Counted from the stretch's first letter, positions 9,188-16,078 are shown. The stretch: 34,728 bases of DNA from Cupriavidus lacunae (GCF_003353055.1 NZ_QKWJ01000078.1:1-34728), one strand, 5' to 3'. The notes: generated by a model not told the origin, from the letters alone. Numbers and translations are program-made.

Positions 9188-9460
9188 TTAGTCCAGATCT
9201 TGAATGATGTCGATTGCCCGCTTGCCATAATAGAGCGCGGCCTGCTCCGCCGCCGCACGGGTGAAGTAGTCGCTGCGGTCGCCTGCCGGCCCGTAGATCA
9301 TGTCGTCGTCCCGGTCAGCCGTGTAGCGGATGGCAATCATGTAGCCCCACTTTTGCCCTGGGGGCGGTTCCATTCGGCGCATCTCCGCGATCTCAAAGGC
9401 GATCGCGTGGACATACATGCCGCGGTACTCCTCAGTGATCCAGCGCATCCGTTCGCTCAT
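9188..9460 (-). CDS. Small hypothetical protein
   Basis: A 90-residue soluble protein, MSERMRWITEEYRGMYVHAIAFEIAEM, ending AAEQAALYYGKRAIDIIQDLD. It has an acidic, aromatic-rich composition and no membrane span or known motif. GGGGAG precedes the ATG at 9460; an internal ATG four codons later is an alternative. The promoter-like motif at 9485-9498 sits 25 nt upstream, inside the gap to the next gene. The EYRG stretch near the start recalls the EYRGFE motif of the gene at 8184-8420, which may be distant kinship. Function unknown. Confidence 0.65.
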   Translation of the reverse strand: MSERMRWITEEYRGMYVHAIAFEIAEMRRMEPPPGQKWGYMIAIRYTADRDDDMIYGPAGDRSDYFTRAAAEQAALYYGKRAIDIIQDLD

Positions 9461-9484
9461 GCCTGCTCCCCTGCCCAGCGGATC

Positions 9485-9498
9485 GGAATCGTGCCAGG
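9485..9498 (-). promoter_or_regulatory. Weaker copy of the cassette -10-like motif
   Basis: Minus strand CCTGGCACGATTCC, with CACGAT in place of TACGAT, 25 nt from the ATG at 9460. Its position matches the other copies although the hexamer is weaker; the gene could also be read through from the promoter at 9725. Confidence 0.4.
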
Positions 9499-9499
9499 C

Positions 9500-9703
9500 T
9501 CAACTGTGCGCGTCCACCCAGGCCTTCGCCCAGGCGATCCCGGCTGCCGCAGCACGATCAAACGAGGGGTAGTACCCCAAGGGATCCGAGCCTTCCTTGA
9601 TGCTACCGTCCTTCGCAACTGCACCGGATGCCTCGAAGGATCCGTCGCCAAGCTGCTTTGCAAAGCAGCGGACGGTGTAGCCCTGGTAGCTTTCGATTGT
9701 CAT
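9500..9703 (-). CDS. Small hypothetical protein
   Basis: A 67-residue soluble protein, MTIESYQGYTVRCFAKQLGDG, followed by SFEASGAVAKDG and a C-terminal amphipathic helix (FDRAAAAGIAWAKAWVDAHS). The start is well supported by GGAGG 5 nt upstream and by the promoter motif at 9725-9738. The SYQGYTVR opening again resembles the xYRGFE openings of the neighbours, so several of these cassette proteins may share a fold. It is separated from the next small gene by 39 nt. Function unknown. Confidence 0.65.
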   Translation of the reverse strand: MTIESYQGYTVRCFAKQLGDGSFEASGAVAKDGSIKEGSDPLGYYPSFDRAAAAGIAWAKAWVDAHS

Positions 9704-9724
9704 GACGACCTCCGCCCTGGACGG

Positions 9725-9738
9725 GGAATCGTAGCATG
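9725..9738 (-). promoter_or_regulatory. -10-like motif of the small-gene cassette
   Basis: Minus strand CATGCTACGATTCC, 22 nt from the ATG at 9703. The plus-strand bases contain the ATG (9736) of the DUF1643 pseudogene, the same two-way arrangement as at 8443-8455. Confidence 0.6.
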
Positions 9739-10255
9739 AAGAAACTGGTCAACCCCACCCTCGACGGCGAGGCCGGCGCCATCCTCTCCGACTGCGAGCA
9801 ATACCGCTACCGCCTCTGGCGCGAGTGGGGCCGAAGCAGCCCGGGCCTCGGCTTCATCATGCTCAATCCGTCGACCGCCGATCACCAGGTCAATGACCCG
9901 ACCATCACCCGCTGCCTGCAGCGCGCTGGCCGGCAAGTACGGCCGTCTGGAAGTGGTCAACCTGTTCCCGCTGCGCTCGACAGATCCTGCCGGCCTACTG
10001 ACGCATCGATCCGCCGGGGCGCGAGGATGTGGCGAACGGCGCGGTGATGGATACCCTCGACCGCTGCTCGCTGGTGATCTGCGCTTGGGGTGCGCACAAG
10101 GTGGCGCCGGCGCGCGCGGCGGAGGTGGTGCGGATCATCCGCATGTGCGGGCGCGGAAATCTTCTCCACCACCTCGGGCTCAACCAAGACGGCAGCCCGA
10201 AGCACCCCCCCTTTGCATCGCGGCCAAAGTCAGGCCGCAGCGATTCAACGTATGA
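9736..10255 (+). pseudogene. DUF1643 family phage protein, frameshifted
   Basis: Pieces of DUF1643 are clear but lie in three frames. MKKLVNPTLDGEAGAILSDC with LWREWG and GFIMLNPSTADHQVNDPTI comes first. GKYGRLEVVNLFPLRSTDPAGLL follows after a shift near 9930. LDRCSLVICAWGAH and HHLGLNQDGSPKHP follow after a shift near 10020. At 10204-10210 a run of seven C residues marks one more shift, after which IAAKVRPQRFNV ends the protein at 10255. DUF1643 proteins are small, phage-associated and of unknown function. The terminal ATGA overlaps an upstream in-frame ATG of the next gene, as in a packed phage operon. Confidence 0.8.
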
Positions 10256-10308
10256 CCGAAGCAGCGGTACGTATTATCGAGACAACCCGGCAGCACTGGG
10301 AGAACACA

Positions 10309-10557
10309 ATGATCCTCACCAACCAGCAACTGGTCGAACTCACCGGAGGGCTAAAACAGGGCGCGGCCCGGCGTCGCTGGACCCGGAAGAAGCTCGGGAT
10401 CGAAACGCCCGTGAAGATCGACGGGCACCCTATGGCCCTCAGCGTTATCTGCCTTCCCTCGTACTCGGTTCCGGCAACCCAGGCAAGCGAAAAAATTACT
10501 ACACTAATCCGCACCCTCAGACTCTTCGGACGAGGTGCTTGCCATGCCGGCTACTGA
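10309..10557 (+). CDS. DUF4224-like phage protein, C-terminus uncertain
   Basis: The first ~45 residues (MILTNQQLVELTGGLKQGA, RRRWTRKKLGIETPVKIDGHP) resemble DUF4224, a short helix-turn-helix-like protein usually encoded just before a phage integrase. GGGAG lies 8 nt upstream. The same frame is open from an ATG at 10252 that overlaps the end of the DUF1643 gene, so a longer product is possible. After the HPMAL sequence the protein no longer resembles the family, and another frame offers GSGNPGKRKNYYTNPHP as a more protein-like tail, so a frameshift is likely. No integrase follows: the frame overlaps the start of the lipoprotein gene by 14 bases, so the prophage seems cut off here. Confidence 0.55.
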   Translation: MILTNQQLVELTGGLKQGAARRRWTRKKLGIETPVKIDGHPMALSVICLPSYSVPATQASEKITTLIRTLRLFGRGACHAGY

Positions 10558-11035
10558 TACACGGCGCTCAATTCGCCTTTACTTCATCTGCCTTTACATT
10601 CTCGTCTGGCTCGGCGGCTGTGCGACGCTGACGGGTCAGGAACCGCTGCGGGTCACCGTGGCAGGCATCGATCCGATGGCAGGCGAAGGGTTGGAGATGC
10701 GCTTCAACGTCAAGTTGCGCATCCAGAATCCCAATGACTCGCCAATCGAGTTCAGCGGGGTGTCGCTGCAACTGGATCTGAATGGTCAATCCTTCGCCAG
10801 CGGCGTCAGCGACCAGAGCGGGGTCGTGCCCCGGTTCGGCGAAACGGTGATCGATGTGCCGTTGACGGTGCCTGCATTCGCCGCCGTGCGCCAGGCTTTC
10901 GCCTTCGTCGGTGGCGCGAAGGCGGGCAACATCCCATACGAGGTCCACGGACGGTTGGCGGGCGGAATGGGCGGCGGCACCCGTTTCACAGACCAGGGCA
11001 AGCTCTCGCCGCCTGAAGGCATGATGAGCCCGTGA
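10544..11035 (+). CDS. LEA14-like lipoprotein
   Basis: A 163-residue protein with a lipoprotein signal peptide: basic start, hydrophobic stretch and lipobox LGGC near residue 25. After processing it should be anchored in the outer membrane or the periplasmic face. The mature part is a WHy/LEA14 beta-sandwich (PLRVTVAGIDPMAGEG, MRFNVKLRIQNPNDSPIEFSGVSLQLDLNG, FGETVIDVPLTVPA). I chose ATG 10544 over the in-frame GTG at 10535 because GACGAGG precedes it at the right distance. Such proteins are linked to desiccation and stress tolerance, mainly by homology. It reads as a host gene at the border of the prophage remnant. Confidence 0.85.
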   Translation: MPATDTRRSIRLYFICLYILVWLGGCATLTGQEPLRVTVAGIDPMAGEGLEMRFNVKLRIQNPNDSPIEFSGVSLQLDLNGQSFASGVSDQSGVVPRFGETVIDVPLTVPAFAAVRQAFAFVGGAKAGNIPYEVHGRLAGGMGGGTRFTDQGKLSPPEGMMSP

Positions 11036-11036
11036 C

Positions 11037-11275
11037 CTCAGGCGGGTTCCTGCACCAGCGACTCGCCTTCGACTTTCGCCGCACGCTGGGCACACGCACC
11101 CACACGCTTTGCCGTTGGGCACTGAGCCGATATGGCGCAGTACCCCACTCGCGTCCAGCGCGAAGGTCAACATAGCCTCGTTTTCGGCATGCAGCGTCAA
11201 CGAGGGTGGATACTCAATGAGGTCGGTCAATACGTGTGCTCGGGGATCGCTTTCCAATGCGGCCTCCATCGTCAC
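11037..11275 (-). pseudogene. CoiA-like N-terminal fragment joined to another gene's tail
   Basis: From GTG 11275 (or ATG 11269) the frame reads LTDLIEYPPSLTLHAENEAM, then LTFALDASGVLRHIGSVPNGKACGCVCPACGE. That resembles the N-terminus of CoiA-type competence or nuclease-related proteins with their Cys-x2-Cys motif. Homology stops at about 11085, and a neighbouring frame gives QRAAKVEGESLVQEPA and a stop at 11037. That looks like the natural C-terminus of a different protein, convergent with the lipoprotein gene. The fragment therefore appears to be a fusion scar of two truncated genes. The tail is not recognised. Not expected to be functional. Confidence 0.55.
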
Positions 11276-11280
11276 AACCC

Positions 11281-11304
11281 AATAATTTCGTGATTGAAAT
11301 TATT
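11281..11304. repeat. AT-rich inverted repeat
   Basis: AATAATTTC and GAAATTATT flank a 6-nt spacer, a perfect 9-bp match. It lies 6 nt upstream of the CoiA-like fragment's GTG on the minus strand, so it may be an operator or a leader hairpin. Confidence 0.7.
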
Positions 11305-11354
11305 GATTGGGCATCCGGAACGGAGCGCCTGCGCGTCAACGGCCGACTGAACTG

Positions 11355-11370
11355 CTGTCGGCGCCGACAG
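11355..11370. repeat. 16-bp perfect palindrome
   Basis: CTGTCGGCGCCGACAG is its own reverse complement. It lies alone in the non-coding stretch with no gene close by; a binding site or remnant of a mobile-element end are both possible. Confidence 0.6.
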
Positions 11371-11648
11371 ATGCCCACCCTCCCCCAGTGAACCTCCCGG
11401 GGCCGGCAAAACTTCTCAGTACGGGCGTTATGTTCAGTGGCTGCAGCAGTACGACGCCCCTTGGGGGGCACCGTCGTTTGCATAAACTTGTCCTTGGCCC
11501 CATGGCCACTGCCTCCTGGCGCCTTGGAGTGCGCGCGTTGGCCGCAAGCGCGGACCAGCGGCGTGACGCAGGAGCACTGGTGCCGACTAAGATATGTGCA
11601 GGTGGATCCAACACAACACGCTGCACGACTAAAATCTGTTCATTAAAC

Positions 11649-11677
11649 TAGTCATAACGTCATGTTTTGCCTAGAAT
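11649..11677 (+). promoter_or_regulatory. Probable promoter of the XRE/nucleotidyltransferase module
   Basis: TAGTCA (11649-11654) and TAGAAT (11672-11677) are 17 bp apart, and transcription would start only a few bases before the ATG at 11687. The intervening ATAACGTCAT is an imperfect palindrome centred on ACGT that could be an operator for the XRE protein. There is no clear ribosome-binding site, so a leaderless transcript is possible. Confidence 0.45.
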
Positions 11678-11686
11678 AATGGACAT

Positions 11687-12352
11687 ATGCCAGCCTTTAC
11701 CGACACCACCTCTGTACTTGAGCGCCACTTGCTCCTGCAACTCGGCGACCGCATCAAACGCCTGCGGAAGGCTCAGGGCCTTGGCACGGTCGAGATGGCC
11801 AAGCGCGTCGGCATCTCCCGGACGACCCTCGCTGCCGTTGAGGCAGGCGACCCCGCGCCAACCATGGGCACATATCTGCGTGTCATGTCCGTGTTGGGGG
11901 TTGCCGGTGACCTTGCCCTGTTAGTCAGCGATACTTTTCAACCGGCGCCGGCGAACTCTGCGGCCGCCACATCCAAGCGCGCCATTCCGCAGGTTCAGGT
12001 TCGGGTCAGGACTGATCCAAGCCGCCATGAGGCTCAGGACTTGCAGAGCATGGCGCTGCACAAGGAAGCGATCCGCCTGATTCAGGATGACCCAGCGCTA
12101 CTGGACCGGGCCCGAGAAGTCCTCAGGCGATGGCGCGCGCAGGGAGACTCACGGTCTGATTCACTCTGGTCCGAGTGGGAAACGATTCTTGCGAACCAGT
12201 CGTGGCGCAAAGCGCTTGGCCGAACTCGGCGTGCTCAAGAGCTACGCCAAGCGTCTCCCCTGCCCACGCTTTTGCCAGATGCCCTTCGGCAGGAAGTGCT
12301 AGCACAGATTCAGGCGTTGAAAAAAGGCGTTGTCCTCGGGGACCAGGAATGA
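11687..12352 (+). CDS. XRE-family helix-turn-helix regulator, likely antitoxin
   Basis: A 221-residue protein. The N-terminal XRE-type HTH spans about residues 17-75 (LGDRIKRLRKAQGLGTVEMAK, RVGISRTTLAAVEAGDPAPTMGTYLRVMSVLG). It is followed by a linker rich in Ala and Pro. The C-terminal half is charged and helical (QSMALHKEAIRLIQDDPAL, LLDRAREVLRRWRAQ). It overlaps the downstream nucleotidyltransferase gene by ATGA, so the two are translationally coupled. This pairing of a long XRE protein with a nucleotidyltransferase-fold partner is seen in type II/IV-like toxin-antitoxin loci; the regulator would repress its own promoter and counter the partner. The role is inferred from fold and layout. 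Confidence 0.75.
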   Translation: MPAFTDTTSVLERHLLLQLGDRIKRLRKAQGLGTVEMAKRVGISRTTLAAVEAGDPAPTMGTYLRVMSVLGVAGDLALLVSDTFQPAPANSAAATSKRAIPQVQVRVRTDPSRHEAQDLQSMALHKEAIRLIQDDPALLDRAREVLRRWRAQGDSRSDSLWSEWETILANQSWRKALGRTRRAQELRQASPLPTLLPDALRQEVLAQIQALKKGVVLGDQE

Positions 12353-12882
12353 AGCGGGAAGATCTGGAGCACATCATTCGAGCTGCTGCCGACATCACGA
12401 ACGAATATGAGTTCGTTGTCGTTGGCAGCCAATCCATCCTGGGGCTGATCCCTAATCCCCCGGCGGTTTTCACGATGTCCGCGGAGGCTGACATATACCC
12501 GCTCAATGCCACCCACAAGGCGGATGCGATCGACGCGGCGATTGGCGAAGGCTCGCGCTTTCACGAGACGTATGGTTACTACGCGCAGGGCGTCGGGCCA
12601 GAGACAGCGTGTCTTCCGGCCGGGTGGGAAAGCCGCTTGCAGCGCATCCAGACGGCGGGCACGAATGGACGGGTCGGCTATTGCCTTGACCTTGTGGACC
12701 TCTTTATGGCGAAGGCGGCAGCGGATCGCGACAAGGACCGAGTCTTCTGCGCTTGCATAGCTCGCCACGGAGCGCGACCGAGGCTGTCGACGAACAGGGT
12801 GTGCGCACACCTTCGTGAGGCATTTGCCGAGCAGCCTAACGCAGCCGGATTCCGTGAAGTGCAAAGGCGCTGGCGCCGGTAG
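12349..12882 (+). CDS. Nucleotidyltransferase-fold protein (DUF6036-like), likely toxin
   Basis: A 177-residue protein. NYEF-type strand followed by VVVGSQSILG (residues about 23-34) gives the Gly-Ser of a nucleotidyltransferase fold, and SAEADIYPL (about 45-53) supplies the acidic strand. Then come GEGSRFHETYGYYAQGVGPE, LPAGWESRL and DLVDLFMAKAAADRDKDRVF, which match DUF6036-type proteins. The last ~40 residues are less typical and may have drifted or shifted frame. The start ATG overlaps the stop of the XRE gene. Enzymes of this fold in toxin-antitoxin pairs add nucleotides to tRNA or proteins; which target applies here is unknown. It converges on the acylphosphatase gene. Confidence 0.7.
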   Translation: MKREDLEHIIRAAADITNEYEFVVVGSQSILGLIPNPPAVFTMSAEADIYPLNATHKADAIDAAIGEGSRFHETYGYYAQGVGPETACLPAGWESRLQRIQTAGTNGRVGYCLDLVDLFMAKAAADRDKDRVFCACIARHGARPRLSTNRVCAHLREAFAEQPNAAGFREVQRRWRR

Positions 12883-12897
12883 TCGGTGAACCCGCAC

Positions 12898-12930
12898 GCG
12901 CTTGTCTATCCTTACTCGGTAGGCAAGCGC
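12898..12930. terminator. Stem-loop between convergent genes
   Basis: GCGCTTG and CAAGCGC flank an inner CTA/TAG pair, forming a stem that includes the stop codon of the acylphosphatase gene. No T-run follows on either strand, so termination is possible but not assured. Confidence 0.4.
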
Positions 12931-13220
12931 TCGAAACTGTCAAAGCGCGCAAACGGTGGCTGCACTTCGGTAACTTCAAGCTCTTCCACAAGCGCTGCTG
13001 ACATGCCTTCGCTCAGCCAAGCGCACATGTCGGCAAGTTGCTTCGGCGAGCCCTGCAACATCGCCTCTATGGATTCGTCCATTCGGTTACGGACCCACCC
13101 TGTGACACCCAGCTCGTGGGCACGATGTACGCAGGCCTCCCGATAGCCGATACCCTGCACACGACCACGGACGCGGACCAGCCGCGTCTCGAGCATCCCT
13201 TCGTTTATATCCGTTTGCAT
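12912..13220 (-). CDS. acyP: Acylphosphatase
   Basis: A 102-residue cytoplasmic enzyme that hydrolyses acyl phosphates such as acetyl- or 1,3-bisphosphoglycerate-type carboxyl phosphates. The signature GRVQGIGYREA (residues 19-29, catalytic Arg27) and the catalytic Asn45 in GWVRNRMDESIEAMLQG are both present, as is the usual ~95-residue length. GGAG precedes the ATG at 13220. It follows aioR by 37 nt on the same strand, so it is probably the last gene of the aioX-aioS-aioR transcript. A link to arsenate metabolism is attractive, since acyl arsenates form by analogy, but it is my inference. Confidence 0.9.
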   Translation of the reverse strand: MQTDINEGMLETRLVRVRGRVQGIGYREACVHRAHELGVTGWVRNRMDESIEAMLQGSPKQLADMCAWLSEGMSAALVEELEVTEVQPPFARFDSFERLPTE

Positions 13221-13257
13221 GAGAGCTCTCCTGCCTGAGCAGCTAAGGCTTGGCGCC

Positions 13258-14595
13258 TCAGTGAAGCAGCCCGGCTGCAATTGCATGTTTGCGCATCTTC
13301 TCCCAGAGGCTCTTCCGGGAAATGCCAAGCGCATGGGCTGTCTCAGAAATGTGCCCTTGGTGCTGTAGCAGTGCAGCGCGGATGAACGCGCTTTCGCACG
13401 CAGCCATGTACCCGTCGAGTGGCGTGTCCACATCCATTACCGCCGTGGCCGGGGCCCCGTCCTCTTCGAATATATCGGACGAGAAAAGCATGTTCTGCGG
13501 GCAGACAATGCACGCGCGCTCAAGGCGGTTCTGCAACTCGCGAACATTCCCAGGCCAACCATAGGTCGCTAGCCGTGCCTCTGCCGACGGGTGAAATAGC
13601 TTTGTCGGTTCGCCGAGCCTGCTGGCGATGTCGCGTACAAAGCGATGGGCGAGCCAGAGAACATCGTCGGGGCGGTCGCGCAGCGCCGGCACGCGCAGCT
13701 GCAAAATGTTGATTCGGTAAAACAGGTCCTCGCGGAACTTCCCAACGCTGACCAGCTCGGCGAGGTCCCGATTGGTTGCGCAAACCAGGCGGAAGTTAGT
13801 TTCGACCTCTCTCTCGCCACCGACCCTCGTGATGCGGGGTTCTTGCAACGCCCGCAACAACTTCACCTGCATCGACAGCGGCAGGTCACCTATCTCATCA
13901 AGGAAGAGCGTCCCGCCTTCGGCCTGTTCGAAGTACCCCTTCCTCTGGCGCCCCGCGCCCGTGAACGCACCCCGCTCGTAGCCAAAGAATTCGGACTCAA
14001 GAAGCGTCTCTGGGACGGCGCCACAATTCACGGCAACAAACGGGCTCGCATCGCCCGGCGCGTGTCGATGAATGAATCGCGCCAGCACCTCTTTGCCGAC
14101 ACCCGACTCTCCAGTAATCAGAATTGCTTTCGCACGACCTGCAACGCGCGGCACCATGTTTGCAAGGCGCCGCATCGCTTCGGATACGCCAAGCTCGCTC
14201 TGCGCCGGCATTGCCTGGTCTGGAATAGCAGTGCCTGTCAACAGCCGGACCTTCTCCACCAGCGCGCCAATGTCGAATGGCTTCGTGATGTAGTCAGCAG
14301 CACCGTTCTTCAGCAAGGCAACCGCCGTTTCGACGGACGCGTAGGCAGTAATAAAGACAAACGGCGGCTGAGATGTACGTGCGGCCATCGAGCGTGCAAA
14401 CAGGTTCTCTCCCGAGATGTCTGGCAGACGGATATCACTGATGACGGCCTGATACGGGCGAGTCTGCAAGGCACCCAAGGCCGATTCGCCATTGGTGTGC
14501 CAGTCCACATCGAACCCCTCCAGGCGGAACCTGTCCGCCAAAGACTCCCCCATGATGGGGTCGTCTTCCACGACACAGATTAGCGTAGTCGACAT
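13258..14595 (-). CDS. aioR: Sigma-54-dependent response regulator of arsenite oxidation
   Basis: A 445-residue NtrC-type activator. Receiver domain 1-120 with acidic pocket Glu10/Asp11/Asp12, phospho-acceptor Asp54 (ISDIRLPD) and Lys in ITKPFD. AAA+ domain with Walker A GESGVGKE, the sigma-54 contact loop GAFTGA and Walker B GGTLFLDEIGD. C-terminal Fis-type HTH (ISETAHALGISRKSLWEKMRKH). The stop of aioS lies 15 nt upstream and AGGAG precedes the ATG. In known arsenite oxidisers AioR, once phosphorylated by AioS, activates aioBA with RpoN; the -24/-12 promoter at 17064 fits exactly. The name rests on the context with aioX, aioS and aioBA. Confidence 0.9.
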   Translation of the reverse strand: MSTTLICVVEDDPIMGESLADRFRLEGFDVDWHTNGESALGALQTRPYQAVISDIRLPDISGENLFARSMAARTSQPPFVFITAYASVETAVALLKNGAADYITKPFDIGALVEKVRLLTGTAIPDQAMPAQSELGVSEAMRRLANMVPRVAGRAKAILITGESGVGKEVLARFIHRHAPGDASPFVAVNCGAVPETLLESEFFGYERGAFTGAGRQRKGYFEQAEGGTLFLDEIGDLPLSMQVKLLRALQEPRITRVGGEREVETNFRLVCATNRDLAELVSVGKFREDLFYRINILQLRVPALRDRPDDVLWLAHRFVRDIASRLGEPTKLFHPSAEARLATYGWPGNVRELQNRLERACIVCPQNMLFSSDIFEEDGAPATAVMDVDTPLDGYMAACESAFIRAALLQHQGHISETAHALGISRKSLWEKMRKHAIAAGLLH

Positions 14596-14610
14596 GATGA
14601 ACTCCTGCTC

Positions 14611-16068
14611 TTATTGAGAGGAAAACGGCAGCATCACTACAAAGAACGTTCGGCCAGGCTCACTCTCAACTGCGATGGTGCCACCGAGTTGGGTGGCGAT
14701 TTGGTAGCTGACCCAAAGACCTAACCCATACGAACGCCGTTCTCCTCCTTCCCAAGCGGAACTGAATGGCTCAAACAAATGTTCCATTGCAACGCCTGCT
14801 ATGTATTGTCCGGTGTTCGATACCGTTATGTGGAGCTCCGCTGGGTGTGCCGAGACCTGGACGTCGACTCGGCCTCCGTGCTCTACGGCTGTCGCAGCAT
14901 TCAGCAGCAGATTAAGAACGAGTTGTCGAACTAAATGGGCGGGGAGCGCGATGGCCTCTGCTTGCTGCACTTCCCAGTTGAACACCGCTTGCTTCGCATG
15001 AATCTGCGGCGCAATCAACAGTCTCAGGTCCTGCCAGTCTGAAGGATTCATTGCAGGGGAATCCAGCCGAGCCTCAACAAGCAGAGCGGCAACGGTGGAC
15101 CGAATTTGGCCCAGGCCTCGCTCAAGGAGCCCCAAGGTTCTCTTGGTTTGGGCGTCTGGGGTGCCGTGCGTGTTGAGTGTGTCGATGGCATTGAGCATAC
15201 CGCCCAGCGGGTTGTTGATTTCATGGGCGATACCTGCAGCGACCCTCCCGACGGCGGCCAGTCTTTCGGAGACAACAACCTCACGCTCCAACGCCTGCTT
15301 CTGAGCCAATTCTCCAAGCATGGCCTGGAACTGGTGACCCAACTGGCCTATCTCATCCTTGCCCCGCACAGTCATTTCGGCGCTAACCTTCTCCGCTGGC
15401 TCCTTGCCAATCCGTGCCATTGCCGAAGCGAGCCCCAGAAGCGGCTTCGCCATCCGGTCACCCCACAGCCAACCCAACGGTATGAGTAGCAACAACGCTG
15501 GAACGGTAGCCACCCCCAGTTTTACCAGCGTTGAGCGAATGCGGCCATAGAGGATATTCGCGTCGTAGACCAACACAACATATCCCAGACGCCCTCCATC
15601 ATCTGAATTCACTGGCGTGCCTGCAGTCACGTCATGGGTCGCCAGTAGCCCCGGAAAATTGAAGTAGAAGCGGTCGCCGGCGGTACGCAAGTGTGAAAGA
15701 ACGTCGCCGTATTCGGCAGGTAGTTGGGCGACGTCCGTCTGAATGGGTGCCTTCCGGGGCGCAGTCGATGCATACACGCGCCCTTGAGCGTCGAAGAGCG
15801 CGATTTCCTTGAGTGGATTCGTCGAATCCTTGACTGCTACGGGCGTGCGAATAACTTCGAATGCTCGCCAAACATCGTCCTTGACCATTGGGTCACGTAC
15901 CGACAGCGTAAGCACGCGACAAAGATTCTGTGCGCCATTCTCTAAGTCCTTCCGCGCGTCGGATAGTGCGAGGCTGACGAGAGCGGCGGTCACCAGAAGT
16001 TCGGTAAGCAGGATGACCGCGCTCAACGCCAGTGGAATCTTGTAGCGGTAACTGAGATTGGAGAACAT
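14611..16068 (-). CDS. aioS: Arsenite-responsive sensor histidine kinase
   Basis: A 485-residue inner-membrane kinase. A first membrane span (about 11-35), a periplasmic sensor region (about 36-182) and a second span (about 184-202) are followed by a HAMP linker and the dimerisation domain with His282 in AAGIAHEINNPLGG. The ATPase domain shows the N box (LVLNLLLNAATA) and G boxes (GLGLWVSYQIATQLGG). It lies between aioX (10 nt) and aioR (15 nt) in one operon. By family precedent the periplasmic domain is contacted by arsenite-loaded AioX and the signal is passed to Asp54 of AioR. The start at 16068 is supported by an upstream AGG-type site. Confidence 0.9.
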   Translation of the reverse strand: MFSNLSYRYKIPLALSAVILLTELLVTAALVSLALSDARKDLENGAQNLCRVLTLSVRDPMVKDDVWRAFEVIRTPVAVKDSTNPLKEIALFDAQGRVYASTAPRKAPIQTDVAQLPAEYGDVLSHLRTAGDRFYFNFPGLLATHDVTAGTPVNSDDGGRLGYVVLVYDANILYGRIRSTLVKLGVATVPALLLLIPLGWLWGDRMAKPLLGLASAMARIGKEPAEKVSAEMTVRGKDEIGQLGHQFQAMLGELAQKQALEREVVVSERLAAVGRVAAGIAHEINNPLGGMLNAIDTLNTHGTPDAQTKRTLGLLERGLGQIRSTVAALLVEARLDSPAMNPSDWQDLRLLIAPQIHAKQAVFNWEVQQAEAIALPAHLVRQLVLNLLLNAATAVEHGGRVDVQVSAHPAELHITVSNTGQYIAGVAMEHLFEPFSSAWEGGERRSYGLGLWVSYQIATQLGGTIAVESEPGRTFFVVMLPFSSQ

Positions 16069-16078
16069 CTGTGGGCGC

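Larger units (their letters stand above)
11276..11686. other. Non-coding stretch with two inverted repeats
   Basis: Four hundred bases with no convincing gene. They carry an AT-rich inverted repeat at 11281-11304, a 16-bp palindrome at 11355-11370 and, at the right end, the promoter of the XRE gene. Base composition drops to AT-rich at both edges. Confidence 0.5.

Noticed and set aside
9179..9739. 186-codon plus-strand frame with a good AAAGGG-N7-ATG start
   Set aside because: It is antisense to two small genes with good start sites and shared promoter motifs, and its own sequence is Val/Arg-rich with no fold signal.
11687..12882. Calling the XRE/nucleotidyltransferase pair AbiE
   Set aside because: The first protein has an ordinary XRE domain, not the winged helix plus AbiEi C-terminal layout, and the second is short, unlike AbiEii.
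13645..14583. Long plus-strand frame (312 codons) opposite aioR
   Set aside because: It is antisense to a gene with every motif of an NtrC-type regulator. The frame is a codon-bias shadow with no domain of its own.
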